Shown: positions 1 to 12,054, numbered from the stretch's first letter. The stretch is DNA of 64,000 nt from Dromiciops gliroides (GCF_019393635.1 NC_057861.1:454271830-454335829); one strand, 5' to 3'. Notes: a model not told the origin generated them from the sequence alone. Numbers and translations are program-made.

Positions 1-555
1 ATTTTTCCTTCAGAGTAGGCTTTATGGTCTGTGTAGGCACATGGGGATTATATGCAAATACACGGGTGGCCATCCTCATTTTCTTCTATGCCTTACTATA
101 GTTGTTATGAAAATCCTGGTAAAGGTCACTGAATGGGAATAGGAGGTTAAAATATTCAACTCTTCCCTCAACTTACAGAATATGGTTTGTATGAATATAA
201 ACTAGCAATGTGAAGGAGGGATTTCTAATACATTGTTACTACTCTATAAGCTCCATTCCCTTATCAATTGACACTTGATTGTAAGAAGATACTTTTAAAT
301 GGTCATAGTCTATCTATTCCTTGACAAAGATCCAGGGGAGGAAAATGGAGAGGCATCTAAAGACCAACGTAGTTGAAAATAGGGAGTTCTCAGATGACTT
401 CATATTTAACAAGTACCTGGTCAAAAGATCTTTGTTAGGGGTAAGTAGAAGATAAAAGTTGGTATAGGATTCTGCTCAGGGAATATTAAATAATGATAAC
501 AGACAGAACTTCTTAAATCTCATTTGGCTCTTGTTATCTCTACCAGTATGTGCTT
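1..555. other. Unassigned AT-rich sequence
   Basis: No gene, recognisable repeat or RNA is visible here. Short open frames carry no motif I recognise. It reads as ordinary intergenic or intronic marsupial DNA. Confidence 0.5.
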
Positions 556-559
556 AGTA

Positions 560-770
560 AATGTTTGAAGAAGGAAGAGAGGAAGGGAGGGAGGGATGGA
601 GGGAGGAAGGAAGGAGGCAAAGAAAGAAGGAAGGAAGGAAGGAAGGAAGGAAGGAAGGAAGGAAGGAAGGAAGGAAGGAAGGAAGGAAGGAAGGAAGGAA
701 GGAAGGAAGGGAGAGAGGGGCAGAGAGAGGAAGGAAAAAGGAAAAGAAGGAAGGAAGGAAGGAAATGAGT
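560..770. repeat. (GGAA)n purine microsatellite
   Basis: A nearly pure GGAA tract at about 626-708 is flanked by degenerate AGG/GAAA purine sequence. All six-frame open frames across it are low-complexity products of the 4-bp unit (KEGR on one strand, SFLP on the other) and are not genes. Confidence 0.95.
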
Positions 771-784
771 GGGGAGGAAGGAAT

Positions 785-1330
785 GAAAAAAGAATACTGA
801 TGAGAATGTTATTTTTACTGAGAAGGATAGAACAAAGTTTTAGGACATTGAAACCAATCATAAGTGAAAAAAAAGAAAGAAGGCACCAAATTACCATTAG
901 TGAGTCCAGGTCACTAAGAATGGACAAACTGTACCCCAGCATACTTGGGGGGAAAGCCTTTAAATATGATGGCTTTTATTGGTGCTCTTTGCACTAGGGC
1001 ATAGCTTGTCCCCTGAAGAAAAGGCTTCTAAGTGCCAGGCCAAGTATTTTCCATCAGTGCAGGAAGCCTCCTTAGGTGAGAAGACCTCAGACTGGGGGTA
1101 GGAATGCCCTCATACCTCACCCTTCCATGATCTTCTAAGCACAGCATATTTCCTGAGGAAAGACTTCTTCCTGTCATTCCAATCTTTTAACTGGGAGGTG
1201 GTGAAACTCTGGTACAAAGAAAAGCCCCCTCCCTTCCACTTTAGATCTTTAATCTCCTGCCCTGCTTGTCCCTGGAGGGTAGAACACTTAATGATGAGCA
1301 TTCTCATACCTGTTCATACCCTTAACATCC
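785..1330. other. Unassigned sequence
   Basis: Mixed-composition sequence with no supported gene. Short antiparallel open frames around 1110-1390 show no domain and overlap each other, as expected by chance. Confidence 0.45.
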
Positions 1331-1334
1331 CGGT

Positions 1335-1555
1335 GACACTGAACTTTTATAGACCATCATCCAAAGCCCATCCAACACTCCTTACCACCTGATTCCTCAT
1401 TTCCATCCTCTTCAAACTGTCCCCCCAAAAAGTTTCTTCCTGATTCCACACAGCCCTTCCACTGTACTCTCTGACACATGACCTCCCTTGACCTTTTAAC
1501 ATGTTGCTTAGCACATAGTAGGTCCTTCATCAATGTTTGAATTGAGTTGAAAAAG
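1335..1555 (+). mobile_element. L2-like LINE 3' end remnant
   Basis: The stretch 'gcttagcacatagtaggtcc' followed by 'ttcatcaatgtttgaattga' matches the recognisable L2 3' terminus (consensus sense: cagtgcctggcacatagtaggtgctcaataaatg). The pyrimidine-rich sequence just upstream fits the L2 3' region. It is diverged and the 5' limit is uncertain. Confidence 0.45.
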
Positions 1556-1579
1556 CAAGAGGTTAGAGTCTTCAATTTA

Positions 1580-1706
1580 TATGTCTATTAGTTTGACCTA
1601 AATTCTTGGCAGAAAACCTGTCAATGAGATAATGCTTGCATAGCTTTATGAAGAATAGATTATGCTGGACCAATCCCACTCTTTTTGGAGAATATTACTA
1701 GACTGA
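1580..1706 (+). mobile_element. CR1/L3-like LINE, left part of split copy
   Basis: This diverged reverse-transcriptase region resumes at 2447, so the copy was split by a later insertion. The sequence 'attactagactgat' at 1694-1707 is repeated at 2433-2446 with one mismatch and marks the duplicated target. The assignment rests on the continuation to the right, which translates to a CR1-type RT fragment. Confidence 0.5.
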
Positions 1707-1707
1707 T

Positions 1708-2432
1708 GGTGTGCATATGGTAAGGGAAAATGTAAAATTCTGGTGTGAGGCTGCTGAGCCCTTTTCTAGCATGCTTTCCATCTTCAGTGTCCATGTCACC
1801 CAACTATCAGCTGTGGCTGTAAGAAGCTATAGCTTGTATAACAGCCACATTCTGGTAAAACCATTTTGGCAGATGGGCTAGACTAGGTTGAAAGTAACTG
1901 ATGTGTTTCAAACCCACTGGTGAATTGGGGGTGATGGTGAAGACTTTTGGAATAGGTAGATGTGAACAATTTTTTTCAGTGGGCTATGAAGGAGGCAGAA
2001 GCTTGCACTATGGAGTGCTGCTTAGAGCTTGGTCAGGCAGTGAAGATACCAAGTTCATCCAATGCATCCTGAGCCATTGCCAGTCATCTTGACCTTTTTC
2101 TTGCTACTAGACTCCGATGACTGGAAGACAGAGTAAGCTCAAGGACTTCAGGCAGCTCTGTCTCATGTAAATCCAATTTATGCACCAGTCAAAAGACATC
2201 ACCCATACATACTTTTCTTGATGGGCAATGGGGGTTAAGTGACTTGCCCAAGGTCACACAGCTTTAAGTGGCAAGTGTCTGAGGCTAGATTTGAACATAC
2301 ATACTTTTTAGCATTTTTAACTACCTCAAAGTCCTGTGGTGACAGGCAAATAACAAAGCAGCAGGTCTGGATACACTGGGAGCTATTCCATTTTGGTCCT
2401 CTTCAAAAACAAAGGACAACAACCAACCAACC
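1708..2432 (+). mobile_element. Retroelement (RTE-like/long SINE tail) inserted in CR1-like LINE
   Basis: The insert is bounded by a 14-bp target duplication (1694-1707 and 2433-2446, 13/14 identical). Its 3' part, about 2065-2195 plus 2385-2432 ('atcctgagccattgccagtc', 'ggtcctcttcaaaaacaaag'), is the same tail sequence seen at 45808-45976 behind a tRNA-SINE head. That tail is therefore shared between a SINE and a longer element here, as expected if both use the same LINE machinery. The 5' part (1708-2060) matches nothing I can name. RTE is an inference. The element is itself interrupted at 2217-2295. Confidence 0.55.
2217..2295 (-). mobile_element. Truncated tRNA-SINE nested in the RTE-like tail
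   Basis: The core 'ggttaagtgacttgcccaag' followed by 'gtcacacagct' identifies the marsupial tRNA/CORE-SINE in reverse orientation; the head is missing (5' truncation). It is flanked by a perfect 13-bp duplication, CATACATACTTTT, at 2204-2216 and 2296-2308. It is the youngest of three nested insertions. Confidence 0.8.
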
Positions 2433-2446
2433 ATTACTAGTCTGAT

Positions 2447-3390
2447 AGATTAAGGGAATCATGTAGACATGTACATTACATTGAAATTTCAGCAAAGCAC
2501 TTGGCAAAGCCTGCCATGCTGTCCTAAAGAACAAGATAGAATTATGTGGGTAGATGATATATCATTTAGGTTGCATAAGAATTGGTTAAATAGACTTAGA
2601 AGGAGGTTTCTAATGGGATATACCCTTGGATTTGTCCTTGTCTCTTTTCTGCTCAATACAGAGGATGAAGGCATGGATGTAATGTTGTTAAATATACATA
2701 TGATGCAAAGCTGGGAAGAAAAGCTAACTCATTGAATAACAGAATCCCCATAGAAAAAGGATATTATCATGTTTGAATTCAAGACCAAAAAGCTAAAAAT
2801 GTGAAATTTGAAAGTGATGAATTTGAAATCCTATATTTGATTTTTTAAAATCAACCTCACAAATAATGATAGGACATAGCATACAAAAAGAAAAAAAAGG
2901 AAGAGAAAAAGAAAACAAATGTAACCCAAACTAAATTTGTATTGTAAGGGTCAGATAATCCAGGATGAAGGAAGTGAGAGACCCTTTCTATTTTGCACTA
3001 ATAAAAATTCGAAAAACATTTAGAAGCCCATATTATACAAGGAGATAATTATATACAAGATATTTGAAGAGGGAGAGAACCTTTAAGACTAGGGTATCAT
3101 AAGGTAAGGTAGGAACAGATAATAAAGATTTTAGAAAAGTGACAAGTAATAGAGAGGCTAATATAGGTATGGACGAAGGAACGTTGACCAGTATAGAATT
3201 AGCCGTTTGGATTGACTGATTACATCTTGAGTATTTAGGACTAAGCATCACATTTTAGGGAGTAAATTGATAAACTAAAGAAGATCTAGAAGAACATGAT
3301 CAGAGTGGTGAGAGAATTAAAATTATGTCCTATGAACACCTGAAAGAAACAAAGACTTGCCTAAGTAACTCTAGAGATAGTGTTCATGCC
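2447..3390 (+). mobile_element. CR1/L3-like LINE, right part (reverse transcriptase remnant)
   Basis: An open stretch at 2469-2735 has the order of a CR1-clade RT: '...QSLPCCPKEQDRIMWVDD' aligns with the known LAKAFDKVSH..IL..KM..CGLD segment, then 'KNWLNRLRRRF', then an 'EDEGMD..' block where CR1 has DLDEGI...ADDTKLGG. Further right, 'taaaattatgtcctatgaac' resembles the CR1 3' coding end. The catalytic ADD motif is lost and stops are common, so it is dead. L3 versus another CR1 subfamily cannot be decided by eye. Confidence 0.55.
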
Positions 3391-3464
3391 TAAACCATAG
3401 CAACATCATAAGGATAATTAGGATACATAAGTCTATATGTATACTTTGAGCTGTATAAAACAAG

Positions 3465-3630
3465 CAACATTATGGAGTTAGAAAAAATAATAAGATTCAT
3501 CTGGAAAAAAATTCTAGAATATCAAGAGAATTTTAGCAAAAAGAAAAAAGGGATAATAATACTTAAAATCATTTAATATTGGTTAAAATGTTAAAGATCA
3601 ATGGATCAGTATAGGAGGAAAAAAGTCTTT
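3465..3630 (+). mobile_element. L1 ORF2 fragment (3' coding region)
   Basis: The sequence 'aagattcatctggaaaaaaa' followed by 'ttctagaatatcaagagaat' and 'ggatcagtataggagg' matches the L1 ORF2 segment encoding KFIWK..RSRISRE, with the following W..DQWNR-like region. It is short and frameshifted. Confidence 0.6.
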
Positions 3631-3861
3631 ATTTGAAAATATTTTTTTAAAGTGACATGTGGTTTAGCAGAAATTAGTTTTATAACATGTTATAACACAT
3701 AGCATGAGAGACACAAAATCTATATGTGACAGGAATACTGAAGATCATACCAATGGATGCAATCCAGATCAGGTGGCTTTCACCACACAGTGATATAGAA
3801 GTGTAATGGAAGGAGTAATTCTTATAAATAACATATAAAATCCATTATAATTTCTCTCATA

Positions 3862-3935
3862 TATTTGTCTATCTCCATCTCTATCATTTCTATCTATAAT
3901 TTATCTATTTATCTATCATCTATCTTTACCTCATG
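3862..3935. repeat. Degenerate (ATCT)n microsatellite
   Basis: Runs of TCTA/ATCT with interruptions, for example 'atctatttatctatcatcta'. Confidence 0.85.
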
Positions 3936-4084
3936 AAGGACACATTTAATTGGGAGAAAGAAGGCTCAAAAGTGTTTCAGAAACAGATAAAAAAGAATTA
4001 ACAATGTGGGTCAAATCAAAGAAGATAAGACAAGGTAGATAAACAGGACTATGGATAGGAAGAGCTAGTCATACAATTCCAGCA

Positions 4085-4790
4085 TCAAAGTAACATGAGT
4101 AAAACTAACAAGCTACTGATTTAAAAGAGGATGGGATAAATATCAACCCAAAAGAAATAATGGAGAAAAAGACTAACCTAATCATAATAATTTTAAATAT
4201 GAATGGAATAAGCAATCTAATGAAACAAAATGAAGTGATAGAATGGATAAGATAATCAAGCACAATAATCTCTAGACTGTTAGAAATATTTGAAAAGTTA
4301 ACAGATATAGAATGGAAATAAAAGACTAGATCAACATTTCCTATATACATATGATTCTAAGAAAGCAGGAGTTGTAATTGTGCTATCAAGCATTGTAAAA
4401 ACAAAATTCTATGACAGCAAGAGGGATATGCAAAGAAATGACATTCTACTTAAAGGACCCATATACAGTAAACAAATATGAACACTAAATATATGTTCAT
4501 TAAATGGAATAATAACTAAATTCATCAAGAAAAACCTTAGCTAAAAGATACAGCACAATTATTATATGTTTAATATTGCTGTCTCAAAGCTGGACATATC
4601 TATCAGAAAGAGAAATAAGAGTAAATATAAAATTCACAAAACTGATGGAGAATTGAAAACTGGAGGACCTGTCATTTTGTGAATGGGAAAATTTAAAATC
4701 TATGTATTTCTCAGCATAATATCATGCTTTTAAAAATAGGCCACATGATAGACCACTGAGAAATAGTAAATGAATGTAAAAAACAGAAAT
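4085..4790 (+). mobile_element. Diverged L1 ORF2 fragment (endonuclease region)
   Basis: Phrases such as 'gaaagcaggagttgtaattg' and 'cttaaaggacccatatacag' correspond to the marsupial L1 ORF2 part that codes for the end of the endonuclease and following linker (AGVAI..., LKGT). Many substitutions and stops make it an old fossil. Confidence 0.5.
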
Positions 4791-5900
4791 ATTAAATACA
4801 TGTTATAGAGACTATAGTACAATAAAATAGTGGTTAATATAGGGATGTTATGCTATGATGCAGTCCTCAGATAATTAGAATTACCCGCTAAACATCCAGC
4901 TTCTCCTTGAAGGTTGTTATGAGATCTAACACATTTAACAGAGAAGACATTTAAAGTTAATCACCTCTCCAGTGGATTAACCTGAAAATCCACTATAGGT
5001 CCATTGGACAAAGTGTTTGTAAGCAATGAACAGGAAATTTTTGAGACTTCAAGAAACCTCCTTGCAAGATACTTTTGCCTCCTTGAGGATTTATACTCAG
5101 AGTCACTGAGTATGTTTGTAGTAAATTAGTTATTTAGCTGAATCCTGAGGGGCCAAGTGGCTTGTTTCACTCCATGTGGAACTCCATCTGGACTTATCAC
5201 ATCTTATTATATATTATAGTTGGCACCAGGGAGATATTAAGATTGCTCTTGATACTGGAGAGATACAAAGTCTAGATAGCAGGAGTCATATCGCTCTATA
5301 ATTCCTGAAACCATGTATTATCTAGATTTTTTATTTCCCCTGGAACTAATAGCAATGTTTTGCACACAGCAAGTGATAATATTTAATATTATCAGTAGCT
5401 TTCAATACATAGTTATTCAATAAATTGAATAAAATAAAAATAAAACTTACTATGAGTACCACCTTACATTTCTCAGGCTGCTTCTTATATTATCAACAAG
5501 TACTACCTTCCACTCCTCAGAATGCTTCTTATATTATTAACAAAACCAGGAAATCTTGCAAAATTCTGACAACAGAAACTTTAGGCTAAGTCGTTTCCAT
5601 CTTGTTCATTTGTCCTTCTTTTGGATTTCAAACCAAGGTAAATTGAACTTCAAAATATACATTTTGCCAAGGAATCAAGACTTTGCTGGCAGTTCACAAA
5701 AAATCCCCACCAAATTATTGTAACTTTTGATAATTGTAAGCTTATTAGGTCCTTTTTAATGTAAGCTTGTCTTGAGGCAACTGAAGAATCATTTAGATAA
5801 TGACAGCTGTTTTATTGGTATATATTTAAATTATTATGATAAAATTATATACCTATCCATGTGATTTAGAGTTGCAATATAGAGTTGTGTATAAATATAC
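4790..5900. other. Unassigned AT-rich sequence
   Basis: No gene is supported. The section 5330-5430 has a weak L2-end flavour ('ttattcaataaattgaataa'). Two similar short blocks, 'agtaccaccttacatttctcaggctgcttcttatattatcaacaa' at 5456-5500 and a copy at about 5503-5543, form a local imperfect duplication. Confidence 0.4.
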
Positions 5901-5905
5901 TTTAT

Positions 5906-5910
5906 ATGTA

Positions 5911-5964
<54 letters not shown>
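5906..5964. repeat. (TA)n microsatellite
   Basis: Alternating AT run, mainly 5919-5963, flanked by TATATG variants. Confidence 0.95.
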
Positions 5965-5966
<2 letters not shown>

Positions 5967-5974
5967 ATGCATAT

Positions 5975-6050
5975 ATGTAGTTTAGAGCTAGAAGGCATCT
6001 GAGGCAACCTAGTTCAATCCTTTTATTTAAATACCCCAAAATGTAAAATT
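5975..6050 (-). mobile_element. MIR-related SINE remnant
   Basis: 'gagctagaaggcatctgagg' followed by 'caacctagttcaatcctttt' is the 'agagctggaagggacctyagaggtcatctagtccaa' motif of ancient MIR-type SINEs, in antisense orientation. Similar sequence occurs at 22310. Confidence 0.5.
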
Positions 6051-8800
6051 GGGGGAGGAACATATCTACATTTTAATTTTATTTTGTCTTAAGGTTCTTA
6101 ATTAGCAGTTTAACTCGTGGTAATATATTAGAAATTTGATGACTAGTCCTTGCAGTGACAAAAACAAAAGAAAAATCTCATTTTTTTTCTTTCTGGATAG
6201 AGACATAATGTACACAATGTAAGTGTAAAATAATTGGGACGCTAGGAAAATCTCCAAGGACTGCTATAGACAAAATCCAAGACTTTGATTTGTGAATGAG
6301 TTCTTTATTTTTTGTTGGTTTATCTGCACCAGGAATAGTAAGAGTAGTAGTGAGAGAAATGCCTGGAAAATGAAAGGTAAAGTTGCACACACTAAAATGG
6401 CTCAAGCTACTTAAAATAATGCTTTTCTTATATGCTACCAAAGAAGAGTTTATAGCAACAAAGATGGAAAGGGAGCTAAGAAATCTATAGATACCAATAA
6501 ATGCAACCAGAATATATTACATTCTCTTTGCTGGCTAAATATTATGGCATAGCTAGCATCCCAAATTCATTTGAATCTGGGAGAAAGAGGCCAGGGTGAT
6601 TTTTATATAAGAACTAGATTAGTGCTTAAAAATCTTTTTAATAAAACAATCAAAAAATACCTCCATACTAGTAGTAAATACATGATGACAAAACCTACCT
6701 TGAATTCAGTAATGATTTTGATTGAATTTGCATTTTATTAATCTTAATTGCATCTATATATTTGATAAGTGGTATAAAGTATCAGTGATTTCATTCGCAC
6801 AGAAAATACTTCTATGACTTAATGGAGATAAACTTGCCACATCTAGAGGCTAATTCGCTTGTCCAGGGTCACAGAGATAAACAGGATTGGGGATGAGGGA
6901 ACTGGGCATTATGGCCTCGTGAAGGGAGCAGGATCAACCCATGCCATGGCCCAGTTAGTAAAGGTAAAGTATCCCCCAACAATATACTTGAAATTTTAGC
7001 AGCACTCCAGCAAGTTAGCCATCTGGAAAAGTTCAGTACACCAAATGTTTCTCTTTTTCAGAGAAATATTAATTGTTCTATAGGCTAGGGAAGAAGGTGC
7101 TAGGATGGACTCCTGAATCATTACTACTTAAAGAAACTGGGTAACATCTACTAGAAGGTACAGGTAGAATTCTGTTTACTTGGTTATCTATCCAAAATGC
7201 ATGACTAATAGGCATCCATATATACATACATACATTTATACACATTTATACATATTTAAATATACTTACACATATACACATGCTCACATAAAACACATGT
7301 TATTTATACACATAAAATACTTAATATAAATATACACCAATTTATTAATGTGTGGGGGACATTTGGCATATAGTAGGGGTTTGTTCACTTTTATTATGCA
7401 GTCATGTTGCAAATTTTGTCACAAATGAATAACAATCAAAATATTGATCCCTGGATTGAACATGACTTCAAAGTCCCTTTGGAGTGACTCTGAAACCCTC
7501 TGGGGCCCTCCTCTCACAGGATGGGAGCCACTGGATAAAACCATAATGCAACAGATGTGACAGATGTGGTTTTTGTTCAATGAATGTTTCAGATTGACAC
7601 ATCATAATATGGCCATGGCATTTGATAGCAATTGTCAAAAAAACTGAAATAATGCAAACAATATGTTCCCATATACTTCACTGGGCTCATGTAATTGTGA
7701 CTGACTTATAAGAAGGAAAAGCTAAAGAATAAGGATAGTGTCCTGTTTCACACATGATGAAAAATCCATGGACTAGACTCAGGTATGATTTTGCTTATAA
7801 TCAGTTCTTATGTTCAATACTGAAGATGTCCAGAAACAGAACAGTTACAGTTCATGTCACTCATTACAAATACAGATATCTGTTGTGGATCCAGGACTCA
7901 ACAAACACAATTTAATTGCTATGGAACTTGATTCAGGGACCCATCCTATATATGTTGTATTAAATTCATATTTACAGCAGTCTCCACACTGCTGTCTCTT
8001 CCTTCTCTCTCTTTCCTGGCTCATTTTCTTCAACTGTCAAAAAACCACAGCTTTCTCATAAGCCTTGTAAATAATGCTAAACAAATGTAAATAGATGCTA
8101 AATGAAGAAGCCAAACTCTTATTAGGAGGTAAAGACAGAGAAGGAAAATGTACTTTTGATACCAAAACTCTTTTTTTTTCAAACTGTCTTGGTTCTTCAT
8201 TTCATACCTTATTTTTGAAAAAAAATCTCTGAAAAACTTAATAGCAACAATAGTTAATATTTATATAAGTCAAAATATTCTACTGAACTTCAAATCGTAT
8301 GTGGAAAATGTAGGTAGACAGAACAATGCAGTCTAATATGTGCTCTGATGCACATTTTATACTGTATATTATTTTGTCTCTATGTCCTCATTGCCTAGAA
8401 CAGCACTCAGAATGCATAGTCTACATTTACTAAATGTTATTATTAAGTATAATTTTATCAAGAAAGAATTACATTTTTCTAGTAAAAATTGACCTCCAAA
8501 TATACAAAATAACAAGATAATATATAAAAGATTTGTTTCTATTTCCAGCAAATCTTCACCATGCCCCCAAACCCTTGCCCAAGATCCCCTAGCTCCCACA
8601 TTCATAACTTGTATCGTCCTGCTGCAACCAAGCCTGCTAAATTCCCTGGAAGAATGGATCTGTGAAGAACCTGTCATACCAACATTCCTTGGAACTAACA
8701 TGCTTCTGCTTACTTGGTATTCTCCTTGATTAATATTTATTAAATCTCAATCTCTTGCCCTCCTAATGCAATTCATTCCTACTACCTGACTAGTCCCCAA
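6050..8800. other. Unassigned AT-rich stretch with minor repeats
   Basis: An 87-residue minus-strand open frame at 6178-6441 has no recognisable domain and neighbours give no support. About 6830-6900 contains a faint MIR core ('cttgtccagggtcacagaga'). At 7200-7330 there are TACA/CACA-rich simple repeats. About 8370-8440 resembles an L2 end ('cctagaacagcactcagaat'). The 110-residue minus-strand frame at 8369-8701 lacks any motif. Nothing here supports a gene. Confidence 0.4.
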
Positions 8801-8809
8801 AACATTCTT

Positions 8810-8820
8810 TGTTTGTTTGT

Positions 8821-8883
<63 letters not shown>

Positions 8884-9024
8884 TTTTGCAGAGCAGTGAG
8901 GGTTAAGTGACTTGCCCAGGGTCACACAGCTAGTAAGTGTCAAGTGTCTGAGGCCAGATTTGAACTCAGGTCCTCCTGAATTCAGGGCTGGTGCTTTATG
9001 CACTGTGCCACCTAGCTGCCCCAC
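8810..9024 (-). mobile_element. tRNA/CORE-SINE with (TTTA)n tail
   Basis: A full-length reverse-orientation SINE: core 'gttaagtgacttgcccaggg' and head end 'ccacctagctgcccc'. Its tail has expanded into about 19 TTTA units (8818-8885). A perfect 13-bp target duplication, CCAAAACATTCTT, flanks it at 8797-8809 and 9025-9037. This shows a tail-born microsatellite. Confidence 0.95.
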
Positions 9025-9039
9025 CCAAAACATTCTTAA

Positions 9040-10390
9040 TGTCTACTTTACTCTATAATTTCATCCCTATCCTGCTCTGTCCTATCACCTTCCAAGTAAG
9101 TTTTTTATCCTTCTCTTTCTGTCTTCCATTGTGTCTTCCATGATATTCACTTTATCCTTAGCAAATTACCCTTCTGTATTGTTTTTAAAAAATACATTTC
9201 TTCTACCAGCTGAATGTTTTTCTCTTAAAAGCATCATGTTGTTCAATACCCTCTCCAGTGCTAGCTCCTCCTCCATCTCATTCTGCCTCTCTTGCAGAAT
9301 CAGCATTGTCATTCTTGGCCTGCTACTTCCAGACTTTTGCTGGACCATGATCACTCAATGACCCTACCTTCCTTGAAGCTTTGCTTTGACTATACAGCAT
9401 TGTAGCAATCCTATTCATTGTCATCTATCACCTTCCAGAACATGTTTCCACCTTCCTCGGTGACTTTATTAATTGGTTTATTATCTTTCTCTCCAATCAG
9501 ATCTTTACCATAATCCTCATTGACTTTAATATTTGTGTGTATTTCCCTTTGTTTAGGTTCAGTCATAGATGACATATCTAGTGTCTAAAGACCAGTTTAA
9601 CTGAATTTAGAGAAAATCCTCAATCCTTGATCCTTACTAAACTGGACACTGGAGAATAAACTTTCTTTCACAGAAACAATTGAAGACTACGAAGATATAG
9701 AAAAATCTTCATTGATAAAGGCAAGACCCACATTCTTGGAATTCCTGAAGTTTGCAATTAGACTCTTGTAGATTTTTGTCCCTAAGTTCATCAATTTAAG
9801 TTTCCATAACTTCAATCTCTACTCTTCCCCCAGCAACCCACTGGTGTGGGTTATCCCTTACCTGAAACTAGACATTTTTGAGCTAGGACTCTAAATTCTC
9901 CTCTGTAACCACAAGCCTTGTCATTACATGTCTCTCAACTCTGTTTCACTTATAAATTTACTCTGCCATCATTATATATGGCTTCTCTGTCCCTTTCTGT
10001 TTTCTCAAGACTCCATAATTTCTTTAATTTCATTTCTCTTCTTCATTAATCATGACCATATGGTTAGCAAAGTACTCTTCACCACCTTTAAATTATTTGC
10101 CCCTTTGTCTTTTTCCTTTCTTGTCCCCAACTCTGTGTTACCACCTCCTGAGCCACCCAATGTCTTTTCTATTCTTTTACAAATCAAATGCTATTAAAAG
10201 AAGTCATAGGATTGTTCATCCATCACAATTAAATTCTAACTTTGCCTGGCTCTCTACCACTACACATCCATTTTTTTTGGTTCTTCTCTCATTGACTTTC
10301 TATCATAATCCCCCATAAAAATGTTCCCATTTATCTCTCTCCTGATGTCCCAACCTCTACCAGTAGCCAAAAATGCTTGCTCTTTCTTTG
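9040..10390 (+). mobile_element. Probable diverged L2 LINE body
   Basis: The sequence is pyrimidine-rich on the plus strand with phrases resembling the L2 coding strand, such as 'gttcttctctcattgacttt'. The pattern is similar to the better L2 match at 16205-16900. I cannot align it residue by residue; treat it as probable only. Overlapping plus-strand open frames at 9928-10318 are by-products of the same composition. Confidence 0.35.
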
Positions 10391-10754
10391 ATGAGGAGTT
10401 TGAAGGTTTGGATCATAAACTCCCTCCATTCTCCTTGTATATATTCCAGTAGCTGGGGTTTCCATCCATTCTCTCCCTTATGCTTACTATATAAATAAGA
10501 TCTGAATAACTCATATTTGCACAACATATATATTTATGTGTGTATATAGATACATATGTACATCCTGTACCCTTCCCAGCACACCCCTCCCCCACCTTTG
10601 TTTTCAGGTTAAACATTTTAATTTATATTTTTCTGTCCCAATCTCTATGCCTCTTTCTCGCCCTCTCCTCCCCTTTCTTGTGGTGCAAACAATCTGATAT
10701 GGGTTTATAAAAAAAAAATAAAGGAAGAGAAAGGATTTAAAATACTAAGTTATA

Positions 10755-10905
10755 TGTATTAGAATATATCTTTGTATATCTAAATGTGATAATGTAGAAA
10801 ATGTACATTATATATGTCATATATGTATGTATGTGTATATCTGTTTGATATGTATATATCATATGTATATAAAATTTAATTATATATCATATATATAATA
10901 ACATT
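10755..10905. repeat. AT-rich simple repeat (ATATGT/ATAT)
   Basis: Tracts of TATATGTATAT and ATATCATATAT with no longer periodicity. Confidence 0.7.
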
Positions 10906-11285
10906 TTTAAAAAGTAGTGGTAGTGATTATATCCATGTGGATATTCTCTCCAGTGATGTAGATTGCAACTCATCTATATCTGTCTATCATGCGTGGCTCA
11001 TCTATTTCTTCCCATGAGTTCACTCAATATCCTAAAGGCCTTCCTTATGTTGTCTTGACATAATGTGAATACCAGTGGAACATGTAGAATGCTTATCAGT
11101 TATCTCTAACCCTTGACCATGTGTCTTTCATGGGAATCTTACCCCTTTTTCTTCATAATCCCTTGACCTTACTGTGCTATAGCCTATTATGTCCTTTTCC
11201 ATTACTTTCTGGGAGATTTTTTTACTTCAGTTTTTGCAGACTGCAGTGTGCCATGACTCACAATCAAACAACATGGAACTTTGGA
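10905..11285. other. Unassigned, possible LINE 3' remnant
   Basis: Text such as 'gtgccatgactcacaatcaa' and 'gtcttgacataatgtgaata' looks like repeat-derived sequence (possibly RTE), but I cannot name the family from the sequence. Confidence 0.3.
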
Positions 11286-11700
11286 GGAAGCTAACTAAGG
11301 ATACTAAAAGATAGAGGTAAGAAGGGAGCAAATTTGAGAGTTGAAGCAGGGCAGCCTGTATAAAGGTATGTAAGTGGGAAATGTATTCCAAGTTCAGGGA
11401 ACTGAAATCAGGCCAATTGGACTTAAATCTAGAGTGAATAAAGGAAAGTAATATGCAAAAACCCTAGAAAGATAGTTTGAAGCCAGATTGTGAAGGAATT
11501 TTAAAAGACAATCTGGTATTTGTGTATTTTATATTAGAGTCAGTACAGAACTATTTAAGGTTCTTGAGTCAGGGAATTGTATAGTGAGACTTCTACTTCA
11601 GGAAGTTATTTTGGTATATGAGCAGAGGATGGATTGGAGAGTGGAGAGACTGAAAACTTGGAGTCTGATTATGAGGCTCTTTCAATAATCCCATTGATGA
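11285..11700 (-). mobile_element. L2 LINE fragment (antisense)
   Basis: 'gattgtgaaggaattttaaa' and 'tatgaggctctttcaataat' correspond to the antisense of the L2 3' portion (reverse of 'attactgcaatagcctc...' and the upstream segment). It is diverged, and continues as weak similarity to about 11800. Confidence 0.5.
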
Positions 11701-11852
11701 GGAAATGTATGATTGAACTAGGATGGTAACTAGGTAAGTGCAAAGAAGAGTATGTATTTAAGAGATATTTTGGAAGTAAAATCAATAAAACAAAACAACT
11801 GATTGCATATACGCAGGGGAAGTAAATCATAGATTCAATATTGATGAGGTTG

Positions 11853-12005
11853 GGGCAGCTAGGTGGCGCAGTGGATAGAGCACTGTCCCTGGTTTCAGGA
11901 GGACCTGAGTTCAAATTCAGCCTCAGACCCTTGACACTTACCAGCTGTGTGGCCCTGGGCAAGTCACTTAACCCCAATTGCCTCACCAAAAAAAAAAAAA
12001 AAAAG
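11853..12005 (+). mobile_element. tRNA/CORE-SINE, full length
   Basis: Complete copy from 'ggggcagctaggtggcgcag' through 'aagtcacttaaccccaattg' to a 16-A tail. Target duplication ATTGATGAGGTTG at 11840-11852 and ATTGATGAAGTTG at 12006-12018 (12/13). Confidence 0.95.
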
Positions 12006-12054
12006 ATTGATGAAGTTGTGAATCTGATAAGAAGGATGTTGGTGCTCTAAGGAG

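Noticed and set aside
596-997. Lys/Glu/Gly/Arg repeat proteins across 550-997 and their Ser/Phe/Leu/Pro counterparts
   Set aside because: Translations of a (GGAA)n microsatellite.
4860-5330. LTR with primer site suggested by 'ttggcaccagggagat' near 5219
   Set aside because: No TG...CA ends, poly(A) signal or target duplication could be paired with it.
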